DNA of 16,280 nt from CAYFSC01 sp964345695 (GTDB lineage: Bacteria; Bacteroidota; Rhodothermia; Rhodothermales; Salinibacteraceae). Below are positions 7,590 through 14,297 of the stretch, one piece after another. Under the pieces are notes generated by a model. The model saw nothing but the letters and a program-made list of their open reading frames with translations. It was not told the origin of the DNA and did no database searches. The stretch lies in the NCBI GenBank assembly GCA_964345695.1, contig CAYFSC010000058.1, positions 1 to 16,280 on the forward strand, read 5' to 3'. Every line of letters starts with the position of its first letter. Position 1 is the stretch's first letter. The position numbers and the translations under genes were made by a program.

Positions 7590-7706
7590 ACATCCCCGCG
7601 TAACGCCAGGCGGTGGAGGCCCAACGGAGAGGTAGGACGGCAGACGCCGTCCGCGACGCAGGGTCAGCGGGTCGCCCGGTTCACGCCGGGCGGCCCGTGT
7701 TTTGTC
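7590..7706 (+). ncRNA. Candidate small structured RNA with terminator
   Basis: A TACAAT box (7578-7583) is followed by a G/C-rich segment containing a 7-bp perfect hairpin GGACGGC-agac-GCCGTCC (7635-7652) and a 12-bp terminator-like hairpin with a T-rich tail. This gives a plausible transcript of about 115 nt read away from the thioesterase gene. It lacks the conserved core of SRP RNA and any tRNA anticodon or CCA end, and I do not recognise a riboswitch. No -35 box is evident. It could instead be a transcription barrier between flanking minus-strand genes. Confidence 0.3.
7668..7706 (+). terminator. Intrinsic terminator-like hairpin
   Basis: CGGGTCGCCCGG (7668-7679) pairs along all 12 positions (one G-U) with CCGGGCGGCCCG (7686-7697) around the 6-nt loop TTCACG. 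TGTTTTGTCTT follows on the plus strand. On the minus strand no T-run follows, so it terminates plus-strand transcription if it works as an intrinsic terminator; it may also mark the 3' end of the radA message. Confidence 0.5.
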
Positions 7707-7745
7707 TTGATTGGTGGTTCGTCGTTCGTTGTGGCTCGTTCATGA

Positions 7746-7781
7746 CTCACAACCCACAACTCACAACCCACAAACTCACAA
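7746..7781. repeat. 7-bp tandem repeat overlapping the radA stop codon
   Basis: Five heptamers alternate as CTCACAA, CCCACAA, CTCACAA, CCCACAA, (A), CTCACAA. On the radA strand the array is G/T-rich (TTGTGAG/TTGTGGG), and the radA stop TGA (7776-7778) lies inside its first unit. The arrangement mirrors the octamer repeat at the end of rlmD. Confidence 0.85.
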
Positions 7782-9146
7782 CACGAGATCGACGACGTCC
7801 CCCAGCGACGAAGCCCCATCGACCTCCAGGTCCGGTGTGGCCGTGAGGCGATCCACGTTGTTGGACGGAATCACGGCCCGGTCGAAGCCGAGTTTGGCGG
7901 CTTCCTTCAGACGGGGCTCCACCTGGCTAACGGTGCGGATCTCGCCCCCGAGCCCGATCTCTCCGATAAGCACAGAGTGGGTGTCGGCGGGAATATCGCG
8001 GAACGAGGACGCCGCCGCAATGGCAACGCCGACGTCGACCGCGGGCTCGTCCAGCTTGACGCCGCCGGCGACGTTGATAAACACGTCGTAATCACTGAAC
8101 GCCAGACCCGCCCGCTTCTCCAGCACCGCCAGGATCATCTGCAGGCGCTGTGCGCCGAAGCCGGTGGTCGTGCGCTGCGGCGTGCCGTAGCTGCTGGGCG
8201 TGACCAGCGCCTGAATCTCGACGAGGATGGGGCGCGTGCCCTCCAGCGAGCACACCACCGTCGACCCGCTAACGCCGTAGCTGCGCTCGGAGAGAAAGAT
8301 TTCGCTCGGGTTGGGCACCTCACGCAACCCGGTTTCGCGCATCTCGAACACCCCAATCTCGTTGGCCGCCCCGAATCGGTTCTTGACGCTCCGGAGGATA
8401 CGATAAGCGTGATGCTGATCGCCCTCGAAGTACAGCACGGTGTCGACCATGTGTTCGAGCACGCGCGGGCCAGCAATCGTGCCCTTCTTGGTGACGTGGC
8501 CCACGAGAAACGTGGAGAACTCCAGGTCCTTGGTGATCTTGAGCAGCGATGCGGTGCTTTCGCGCACCTGACTGACGCTGCCCGGGGCGCTCGTCAGGTC
8601 AGGGCGGTAGATGGTCTGAATGGAGTCGACGACCAGCAAGTCGGGCTCGGACTTTGCCACGGCGCTGCTGATCTGCTCGACGTTGGTCTCCGATAGCAGG
8701 AGCAAATTCTCGGAGTCGACGCCGAGCCGCTCCGCGCGGATCTTAACCTGGCGCTTCGACTCTTCGCCGGTTACGTACAGGATCGTCCGGTGGGGCAGGT
8801 ACCGCCCGAGTTCCGTCATGAGCGTCGACTTGCCGATGCCCGGGTCGCCGGCAATAAGACTGAAGGAGCCCCGCATGATGCCGCCGCCCATGACGCGGTC
8901 GAACTCCGCGACGCCCGTTTGCAGGCGCGCCTCCTCGCTCATGTCGATGTCGGTCAGTCGCTCAGGGGTTGTCTCAGCGCCGCCGGGGGCATTGTTGGCC
9001 CCTTTGGGAACGCGCGCTTTCACGTCCGAGGTCGCCGCTTCTTCCACAAGGGTATTCCACGCCCCACAGCCCGGGCACTTGCCCATCCATTTGTGGGCTT
9101 CGTGCCCGCACTCCTGGCACACGAATCGAGGGTTGGATTTCGCCAT
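7776..9146 (-). CDS. radA: DNA repair protein RadA (Sms), branch-migration ATPase
   Basis: RadA is a RecA-related, DnaB-like ATPase that helps process recombination intermediates during DNA repair. The 456-residue product has the C4 zinc finger (Cys10, Cys13, Cys24, Cys27), Walker A GDPGIGKST at 100-108, a Walker B-type strand LLVVDSIQ (170-177), the RadA-specific KNRFG motif at 255-259 and a C-terminal Lon-protease-like domain (about 290-456) ending in the usual short tail. Length is typical. The start at 9146 (MAKSNPRFVC) puts the zinc finger at the N-terminus as in other RadA proteins; the frame is open to 9179 but those 11 residues are unlike the family. The gene is transcribed divergently from mlaE. 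Its stop codon sits inside a heptamer repeat. Confidence 0.96.
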   Translation of the reverse strand: MAKSNPRFVCQECGHEAHKWMGKCPGCGAWNTLVEEAATSDVKARVPKGANNAPGGAETTPERLTDIDMSEEARLQTGVAEFDRVMGGGIMRGSFSLIAGDPGIGKSTLMTELGRYLPHRTILYVTGEESKRQVKIRAERLGVDSENLLLLSETNVEQISSAVAKSEPDLLVVDSIQTIYRPDLTSAPGSVSQVRESTASLLKITKDLEFSTFLVGHVTKKGTIAGPRVLEHMVDTVLYFEGDQHHAYRILRSVKNRFGAANEIGVFEMRETGLREVPNPSEIFLSERSYGVSGSTVVCSLEGTRPILVEIQALVTPSSYGTPQRTTTGFGAQRLQMILAVLEKRAGLAFSDYDVFINVAGGVKLDEPAVDVGVAIAAASSFRDIPADTHSVLIGEIGLGGEIRTVSQVEPRLKEAAKLGFDRAVIPSNNVDRLTATPDLEVDGASSLGDVVDLVL

Positions 9147-9302
9147 TCTACGTTCGGGAGCGATGATCGCAAGGAGCAAGAGGCCGGTCGAGTGCGGTTC
9201 GGCACCGGGCGCTTTGGAGGCGCCTGTGCGATGCGCGTCGTCGCCGGAGGCCAGCCACCGTAACTCTTAACGGGACATCTGGAACTCCGGGGGGGAGGAG
9301 GC

Positions 9303-9380
9303 ATGCAAATTCCGACTGTGCCGCCCGGCGCAATCTGCCGAAGCGCTCTGCCTTCCTTACGTCTCCGGTACGTTGATTGA
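9303..9380 (+). CDS. Possible 25-codon leader ORF before mlaE
   Basis: ATG at 9303 is preceded by GGGGGAGGAGGC, a strong Shine-Dalgarno-like run that the other genes here lack. The frame encodes MQIPTVPPGAICRSALPSLR and five more residues, then stops at TGA 9378-9380, a few bases past the TTG start of mlaE (9373), so the two frames overlap by 8 bases. It could couple translation into mlaE. The peptide resembles nothing I know, and chance is quite possible. Confidence 0.25.
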   Translation: MQIPTVPPGAICRSALPSLRLRYVD

Positions 9381-10125
9381 TCGCCTGCTCTCCCCCTTTT
9401 ACGTTCTGGGCCGATTTGCCATGCTGCTCGGCCGTGCGTTCAGCTCCATCGACGAGGTGCGCACGTACTGGGGAAACCTGGTGGATCAGATGGTGCGAAT
9501 CGGATACGACTCGATTCCCATCGTGGCGCTGTCCGCGGCGTTTTCAGGGGCGGTCTTGACGGTGCAGACGGCCTATCAGCTAGAGACGTCCTTCATCCCG
9601 AACACCATCATTGGATCCATCGTTGTCCCTTCGGTGATGCTCGAACTGGCGGCCGTTATCACGGGGTTCATTCTCGCGGGCCGCGTGGGTGCACGCATCG
9701 CAGCGGAGCTCGGCACGATGCGCGTGTCGGAGCAGATCGATGCTCTGGAGGCCATGGGCCTGAACTCGGTGAGCTTTTTGATTCTCCCGCGGGTGCTGGC
9801 TGGCCTCGTCATGTTTCCCATGCTGTATGTCGGCGCCACGTTCATCTCCATTGCGGGGGGCATCCTGATCGGTGAACTCGGCGGATTTCTCAGCATGGCG
9901 GAATTCGTGGACGGTGCCCGGCAGTTTTTCAAGCCCTTTGATCCGTTTTTTGGTCTCATTAAGGCCGTCACCTTCGGATTCATCATCACGTCGGTGGCCT
10001 GCTACAAGGGCTACTACACGAGCGGCGGAGCCGAGGGCGTGGGCGATGCAACCACCGAGGCCGCGGTGCAAAGCTGCGTCTTCATTTTGCTGGCCGACCT
10101 GTTCCTGGCGGTGGTGCTCTTGTAA
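9373..10125 (+). CDS. mlaE: MlaE-type ABC transporter permease
   Basis: MlaE is the inner-membrane permease of the Mla system, which moves phospholipids between the inner and outer membranes to keep outer-membrane asymmetry. The 250-residue product has membrane segments near 46-66, 78-102, 133-167, 193-211 and 232-250, and the conserved permease stretch GRVGARIAAELGTMRVSEQI (103-122) followed by DALEAMG, plus CYKGYYTSGGAEGVGDATT near 210-228. The start is TTG at 9373; no in-frame ATG or GTG occurs upstream before the stop at 9268-9270, and ATG 9421 would remove the N-terminal amphipathic helix. With mlaF and mlaD downstream it forms an E-F-D set; no MlaB (STAS) or MlaC gene is present. Confidence 0.92.
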   Translation: MIDRLLSPFYVLGRFAMLLGRAFSSIDEVRTYWGNLVDQMVRIGYDSIPIVALSAAFSGAVLTVQTAYQLETSFIPNTIIGSIVVPSVMLELAAVITGFILAGRVGARIAAELGTMRVSEQIDALEAMGLNSVSFLILPRVLAGLVMFPMLYVGATFISIAGGILIGELGGFLSMAEFVDGARQFFKPFDPFFGLIKAVTFGFIITSVACYKGYYTSGGAEGVGDATTEAAVQSCVFILLADLFLAVVLL

Positions 10126-10135
10126 CCCCCTTCGC

Positions 10136-10183
10136 CCGGAAGGACGATACGATAGGATGGCCCCGCGGACCGTCCGTTTCCGG
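10136..10183 (+). other. Imperfect hairpin between mlaE and mlaF
   Basis: CCGGAAGGACG (10136-10146) pairs with CGTCCGTTTCCGG (10171-10183) over 11 bp with a 2-nt bulge and a 24-nt loop. It begins 10 bases after the mlaE stop. A second pair, GGATGGCC (10155-10162) and GGCCATCC (10240-10247), could form a competing fold. No T-run follows, so it is more likely a processing or stability element than a terminator. The rest of the 231-bp gap is featureless up to the tandem repeat at 10322. Confidence 0.35.
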
Positions 10184-10321
10184 CAGGCTGGATCGTAGTT
10201 TGCAGGAGATCCCCCGACGGCCCTCAAGGAGCGAACGTCGGCCATCCCGGAATCGGCCCCCGGCCCAACCTCCACGGGGGAAAAGCGTTGGCTCTGCCCA
10301 GAGGTGAGACGACCATCCTGT

Positions 10322-10353
10322 TTCAAAGCACACCCCGTTCAAAGCACACCCCG
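10322..10353. repeat. Perfect 2 x 16-bp tandem duplication directly before mlaF
   Basis: TTCAAAGCACACCCCG occurs twice head to tail, ending 3 bases before the mlaF ATG, so it occupies the ribosome-binding position. It has no Shine-Dalgarno content. Confidence 0.95.
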
Positions 10354-10356
10354 ACC

Positions 10357-11181
10357 ATGATTCAGGTCGACCACTTGTACAAAGCCTTTGGTGATCTGCA
10401 AGTCCTCAACGACGTCACGCTCACCGTACACGATGGAGAAACGCTTGCCGTGATCGGACGCTCGGGGTCGGGCAAGAGTGTGCTGATGAAGCACCTCATC
10501 GGCCTTCTGCAGCCCGACCAGGGCCGCGTCGTCGTGGATGGCACGGACATCTGTTGCATTCCCTACGACGAACTTCGCGAAATCCGCACGCAGTTTGGGG
10601 TGCTCTTTCAGGGCGGGGCGCTGTTCGACTCTATGACGTCGTTCGACAACATTGCCTTTCCGCTGCGCTACTTCACGGACGCCTCTGAGGCCGAGGTCCA
10701 TGATCGCGTGCAGGAGTGCCTGGACTTGGTGCGCCTGTCGGACGTTGGCCCGAAGAAACCCTCGGAGCTCTCAGGCGGCATGCAGAAACGTGTGGCCCTG
10801 GCCCGAGCGATTGCGCTGGAGCCGCGGTACATCCTGTACGACGAGCCAACGAGCGGACTCGACCCTGAAACGTCGAACACGATTGACGACCTAATCAGCG
10901 ACCTGTCCGACGAGCTCTGCATTACGAGCGTCGTCGTTACGCACGACATGCACTCGGTCTTTTCCATTGCCGACCGCGTAGCGTTTCTGCACGACTGCTG
11001 CCTGCACTGGGTGGGGCCGGTGGAGGACATCCACCACTGCACAAACTCGGAGCTCAACGCTTTCGTGCGCGCCAACGAGTACCACGTGGGCACGCCGGGT
11101 GAGGCCATCCGGCGGTCGCCGGCCTCCGACAAGGCAGCGGTTCCGTCCAACGGTCCGCGCCTCTCGGAGACGGGAACGTAA
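10357..11181 (+). CDS. mlaF: MlaF-type ABC transporter ATP-binding protein
   Basis: This is the cytosolic ATPase that drives MlaE-dependent lipid transport. The 274-residue product contains Walker A GRSGSGKS (34-41), the Q-loop Gln85 (VLFQGGALF, typical of the MlaF/Ttg2A group), signature LSGGMQKR (138-145), Walker B YILYDEP (158-164), the D-loop and the switch His196. All catalytic residues are present. The C-terminal 30 residues are an extra Pro/Ser/Arg tail; in MlaF a C-terminal extension contacts the partner subunit. The ATG at 10357 is chosen because the ABC domain begins at once; the open frame upstream to 10288 includes the tandem duplication. The gap after mlaE (231 bp) is long for an operon, while mlaD follows by 57 bp. 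Confidence 0.94.
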   Translation: MIQVDHLYKAFGDLQVLNDVTLTVHDGETLAVIGRSGSGKSVLMKHLIGLLQPDQGRVVVDGTDICCIPYDELREIRTQFGVLFQGGALFDSMTSFDNIAFPLRYFTDASEAEVHDRVQECLDLVRLSDVGPKKPSELSGGMQKRVALARAIALEPRYILYDEPTSGLDPETSNTIDDLISDLSDELCITSVVVTHDMHSVFSIADRVAFLHDCCLHWVGPVEDIHHCTNSELNAFVRANEYHVGTPGEAIRRSPASDKAAVPSNGPRLSETGT

Positions 11182-11206
11182 CGGACACGATCGTGTGCTA
11201 CGTTCC
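11173..11206 (+). other. Nested inverted repeat across the mlaF stop codon
   Basis: GGAACGTA (11173-11180) and TACGTTCC (11199-11206) are perfect 8-bp inverted arms. Between them lies the 12-bp palindrome ACACGATCGTGT (11185-11196). The mlaF stop TAA (11179-11181) is inside. As RNA it could form a stem of 8 plus 4 bp with a GATC loop; as DNA it looks like a dyad operator. It is followed by TTCT only, so it is a weak terminator at best. Confidence 0.5.
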
Positions 11207-11238
11207 TTCTCGCAACCTGCTTGCCACCGACCACACGC

Positions 11239-12171
11239 ATGGAGTACAGCAACGAACTCAAAATCGGCGTCTCCATTGTCGCCGCGATCATCATCTTCTT
11301 CGTGGGCTTTCGGTATTTCCAAGACCTGCCGATCTTCCAGGACAGCTACGCCATGCAGGCGACCTTCGAGGACGCTGGGGGGCTTGTGAGCGGCAATCCG
11401 GTCACCATGCGAGGCGTCAGTATCGGCTCGGTGCAGTCGGTGCGTCTCGACCAGACGGAGCAGACTGTTCGTGTGCGTTTCATGGTGAATGAAGGCGTCC
11501 CCATTCCGGAAGGCTCCCACGCCGATGTGTCCGGGTTTAGTGCACTGAGTGGGGTGCGTCTTAGCATCGAGCCGGGGCCGTCCGAGAATCCCGCGCTTCC
11601 TCCGGGGTCGGTGCTTTCGGGTCCTCCCGAGGGCGACGTGCTGGATCGCCTGTCGGCTCAAGCGCCCGAACTGGCCGCGAAGGCCGACAGCGTGCTCAAG
11701 AATGCGAACACGACGCTCGGCGCGCTCGGGCAGCAGCTCCAGAATCCGCGGAGTGACCTTCGGCAGTCCATTCAGGCGCTGAACGCCACGCTGTCGAATC
11801 TGCAGCAGATCACGGGCTCCGAAGACGCGGCCCTTCGGCAGACGCTCCGAAACCTGGAAGCCATCTCGGGCGACCTGGAGCGGTTTACCGACACCGGCGC
11901 CGACTCCCTCAGCGTGACAGTCACGCGCCTGAATCGCGCACTCGCCCGGGTCGAAACCAATCTGGACCATCTGGAGCGCACCACGCAGTCGCTCGGCGAG
12001 CTGACCACGAAGATGAACGAGGGCGACGGCACCATCGGTCGTCTCGTCAACGACCCCAGCCTGTACGTCCGCCTCGACTCGGCCGCCGCCCGCACCAACC
12101 AGATTCTGGACGACCTCCAGCAGAATCCAGGCCGGTACTTGAAGGAAATGACGCTCATGCAGGTGTTTTAG
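11239..12171 (+). CDS. mlaD: MlaD/MCE family lipid-binding protein
   Basis: MCE proteins form hexameric rings that bind lipids in the periplasm and sit on the MlaE-MlaF transporter. The 310-residue product has a single N-terminal membrane anchor (about 8-27), one MCE domain (about 36-115, with GGLVSGNPVTMRGVSIGSV at 47-65), and a long helical region (about 130-295) rich in Leu heptads, likely a coiled coil or a needle-like barrel. The C-terminus carries the GDGTIGRLVNDPSLY motif (262-276) and a PGRYLKEM end that recur in Bacteroidota MCE proteins. E. coli MlaD is about 180 residues, so the helical extension is a real difference and may help span the periplasm (inference). The ATG at 11239 starts the anchor; a TTG at 11221 is in frame. 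Confidence 0.92.
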   Translation: MEYSNELKIGVSIVAAIIIFFVGFRYFQDLPIFQDSYAMQATFEDAGGLVSGNPVTMRGVSIGSVQSVRLDQTEQTVRVRFMVNEGVPIPEGSHADVSGFSALSGVRLSIEPGPSENPALPPGSVLSGPPEGDVLDRLSAQAPELAAKADSVLKNANTTLGALGQQLQNPRSDLRQSIQALNATLSNLQQITGSEDAALRQTLRNLEAISGDLERFTDTGADSLSVTVTRLNRALARVETNLDHLERTTQSLGELTTKMNEGDGTIGRLVNDPSLYVRLDSAAARTNQILDDLQQNPGRYLKEMTLMQVF

Positions 12172-12222
12172 CCCTCCACGCGGCCCCGTGCGGTCATCCT
12201 TGTCCTCATCCTGCTCGAGGCC

Positions 12223-13449
12223 ATGTCCAACGCCCCGCGCCCCCGTTCCGACATTCCGCCCGCCGATCCAGAGCGATCGACGCCGGACGCCGTGAACGGA
12301 CGGGAGCAGATGCCTGCGGAAGAGAAGGGCTCCGAAGAGGCTCCGCCGGCTCCGCGTCCGCACCGCATGCGCCGCCGCGTGCTTCGTGCGATTCTGCGCA
12401 ACCGGTCCCGGTCTGACGCCGAGGGCGCCCCCCTCGACGAGCCGCCTCGAAGGGAGCAGGGCTATGCGCGCTGGCTGCCGCTGCTGCGCGCGGTGCCCTG
12501 GCTGCTTGCGGGGGTGTTCGCGTTCTCGTTTGTGTGGGACTTCGCAGACGTTACGCTGTCGCTGGGCCCCTACCCGATCGCGTTGGACGGGCTGCTTCGG
12601 ATTGTGTCGGTAAGTGGATGGATCGGCTTCCTCACGAACTGGCTCGCCATCACGATGCTCTTCCAGCCGCGCGAGCGACGGCCGCTCGTGGGGCAGGGCG
12701 TCATTCCCGCGCAGCGTGAGCGGGTGGCGTGGCGGCTCGCCCAAGCCGTGAGCGACGAGCTCATTAATGAGGCCATCATCGGGGAGAAAATCCGGGACAG
12801 CGGCATTGCCGAACGGTACCGCACTCTTTTGCTGTCGGTGACCGAGGACGTGCTGGAGGACGAAGTCTTCCGCGACGAGCTCCGGGCGTGGATCCGTCGC
12901 TACCTGCACCGGGTCCTGGCGACCGAGTCGGTCCAAGAGCACATCGTAACGTTCACCGCCAAGCAGATGGAGCAGTCGGTCGACGGCCTGCCGGGGCTGG
13001 CGCTGCAGGCGTACCGGCTGTTCGACGAGGATGACTTCCAAGACCGGCTCCGGCGCGCCGTGCAACGCCTCCCGCAGTCCATCGACCCGATGCTGGAGGA
13101 GCTCGATCCGCTCCTGGATCGCATCCCCGACGAACTGGCGAAGCGCGATGCGGCCATCGACGACTTCATCATGCAAACGGTGCTTCGCTTCGTGGAGCAG
13201 ATCGACATCGAGCGCATCGTCCTCGACAACGTGCGGGACTACGACGAGCGGCAGCTCGAAATGCTGCTGAAACGCACGACCAACGAGCAGTTGACGTACA
13301 TCAAGTACCTGGGGGGCGTCCTCGGCATGCTCGGCGGACTCGTCATCTGGCGGCCAGTCGTGTCGCTTCTCGCGTTTCTCGCGCTCGGCCTGTGCATCTA
13401 CGCGGTCGATGAACTGCTCTATCGAGCACGCCCGGACGGGCGCGCCTGA
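12223..13449 (+). CDS. DUF445 family membrane protein
   Basis: The family has no firmly known function. The 408-residue product has a disordered, Pro/Glu/Arg-rich N-terminus (1-80), a membrane segment at about 85-107, a second at about 129-147 with the family hallmark GWIGFLTNWLAITMLFQPRE (132-151) followed by GVIPAQRERVA, then a long cytosolic or periplasmic helical region (about 160-355), and a C-terminal hydrophobic region (about 362-398). It begins 51 bp after mlaD on the same strand, so it is likely co-transcribed and may act with the Mla transporter in the envelope (inference). ATG 12223 is used; the long low-complexity N-terminus leaves room for a later start, and GAGG lies just upstream. 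An unusually long antisense open frame covers this gene but looks like a GC artefact. Confidence 0.88.
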   Translation: MSNAPRPRSDIPPADPERSTPDAVNGREQMPAEEKGSEEAPPAPRPHRMRRRVLRAILRNRSRSDAEGAPLDEPPRREQGYARWLPLLRAVPWLLAGVFAFSFVWDFADVTLSLGPYPIALDGLLRIVSVSGWIGFLTNWLAITMLFQPRERRPLVGQGVIPAQRERVAWRLAQAVSDELINEAIIGEKIRDSGIAERYRTLLLSVTEDVLEDEVFRDELRAWIRRYLHRVLATESVQEHIVTFTAKQMEQSVDGLPGLALQAYRLFDEDDFQDRLRRAVQRLPQSIDPMLEELDPLLDRIPDELAKRDAAIDDFIMQTVLRFVEQIDIERIVLDNVRDYDERQLEMLLKRTTNEQLTYIKYLGGVLGMLGGLVIWRPVVSLLAFLALGLCIYAVDELLYRARPDGRA

Positions 13450-13538
13450 CCCGTACGGCTCAGCACAACCCTTCACGTCAATTCCAACTGGAATCGCAGC
13501 ACTGCCTTTGTATCTTTCAAACCGTTTGCAGCCTGCTT

Positions 13539-13566
13539 CTCTGCAGCAGTTACTCCTCTGCAGCAG
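13539..13566. repeat. 11-bp direct repeat with 17-bp period
   Basis: CTCTGCAGCAG occurs at 13539-13549 and 13556-13566 in the 177-bp gap before the biotin carrier gene. The same gap has TATCTTTC at 13511-13518, one base off the Bacteroidota -7 box TAnnTTTG, but no clear -33 box, and a small dyad ATTCC-aact-GGAAT at 13481-13494. Confidence 0.75.
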
Positions 13567-13626
13567 GCCGCCCGGCGCACGGGGCGGCTCTCGATGACCT
13601 CGCCATTCCGAGTCCCATTCCGTTCT

Positions 13627-14136
13627 ATGAGTGACGAACGTACCTACCGCGCCATCGTCGGCGACCAGAGTGTAGATGTTACCCTCACCGACGGAGAGCT
13701 CACGGTCGACGGCGAGGCAAAGCCGTACACGGCGGAGCGAATTCGTGAGGGGTATCTGTCGCTGATTGTGGACGGGATCACCATTCCCGTATCGGTCGCG
13801 CCCACCGACGAAGATACCCTCCGGGTGACCATTGACGGACGCCGTACGGAAGTGCGCGTGAAGGACGAGCGCGATCTGCTGCTCGAAGAGTTCGGTCTGG
13901 AAGACGAGCGGGCTGGTGGCGGAGCCGTCGTGGCCCCCATGCCTGGGCTCGTGCTCGACGTCCTGGTGGAAGAGGGGGACAACGTTGAAGCAGAGCAGGG
14001 CCTCCTTGTGCTGGAGGCGATGAAGATGGAGAACGAACTGAAGGCGCCAGCGGCCGGCACCGTTACGGCCATCCATGCCACCGCGGGCGATGCCGTCGAC
14101 AAAAATGCAGTACTCATCGAGGTCGAGGGGGGATAG
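13627..14136 (+). CDS. Biotin/lipoyl carrier protein (acyl-CoA carboxylase biotin carrier subunit)
   Basis: The 169-residue protein ends in a complete biotinyl domain (about 98-169) with the biotin site EAMKMEN, Lys133 being the modified residue. The motif AMKMEN favours biotin over lipoate. The N-terminal part (1-85) is a beta-rich linker domain as in the separate carrier subunits of propionyl-CoA or methylmalonyl-CoA/pyruvate-type carboxylases. The carrier shuttles carboxylate from the biotin carboxylase to the carboxyltransferase subunit. Neither partner gene is in the window, so the enzyme it serves is unknown. The start at 13627 (MSDERTYRA) is preferred over ATG 13594, which adds a short unconserved stretch. 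It is not preceded by a Shine-Dalgarno sequence. Confidence 0.88.
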   Translation: MSDERTYRAIVGDQSVDVTLTDGELTVDGEAKPYTAERIREGYLSLIVDGITIPVSVAPTDEDTLRVTIDGRRTEVRVKDERDLLLEEFGLEDERAGGGAVVAPMPGLVLDVLVEEGDNVEAEQGLLVLEAMKMENELKAPAAGTVTAIHATAGDAVDKNAVLIEVEGG

Positions 14137-14155
14137 ATAGAGAGCATTAGGCGGG

Positions 14156-14185
14156 GTCACTGGCCATGAGAAGTCACTGGCCATG
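14156..14185. repeat. 13-bp direct repeat with 17-bp period
   Basis: GTCACTGGCCATG occurs at 14156-14168 and 14173-14185, just after the biotin carrier gene. A near-inverted form of the same word (CATGACCAGTG) appears at 14283-14293. Confidence 0.85.
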
Positions 14186-14273
14186 GGGAGATGCCACGCT
14201 GCGTCCCGTTCGAGCCTCTTTCCGGATGACTGAAGACCCGCGTTCAATCCTCCTTCTGTGTCCCCTCCTCCTG

Positions 14274-14292
14274 ATGACCAGTCATGACCAGT
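14274..14292. repeat. 9-bp direct repeat with 10-bp period before the SDR gene
   Basis: ATGACCAGT occurs at 14274-14282 and 14284-14292, and CCATGACC follows at 14296-14303 across the ATG. These words are close to the reverse complement of the repeat at 14156-14185, so the two sets flank an 88-bp spacer as an imperfect inverted pair. The spacer itself holds no recognisable gene. Confidence 0.7.
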
Positions 14293-14297
14293 GTCCC

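Larger units (their letters stand above)
7443..7745. other. Intergenic region between the thioesterase gene and radA
   Basis: No convincing protein gene is present. The gap contains a promoter-like, AT-richer patch (7490-7525), a plus-strand structured segment with two strong hairpins (7635-7652 and 7668-7697) listed separately, and a run of 7-bp words (GTTCGTC, GTTCGTT at 7717-7730) leading into the CTCACAA/CCCACAA repeat that ends in radA. Confidence 0.6.

Noticed and set aside
7668..7697. tRNA T-arm (GGTTCACGCC)
   Set aside because: No anticodon arm, D arm or acceptor stem with CCA can be built around it; the sequence is better explained as a 12-bp hairpin.
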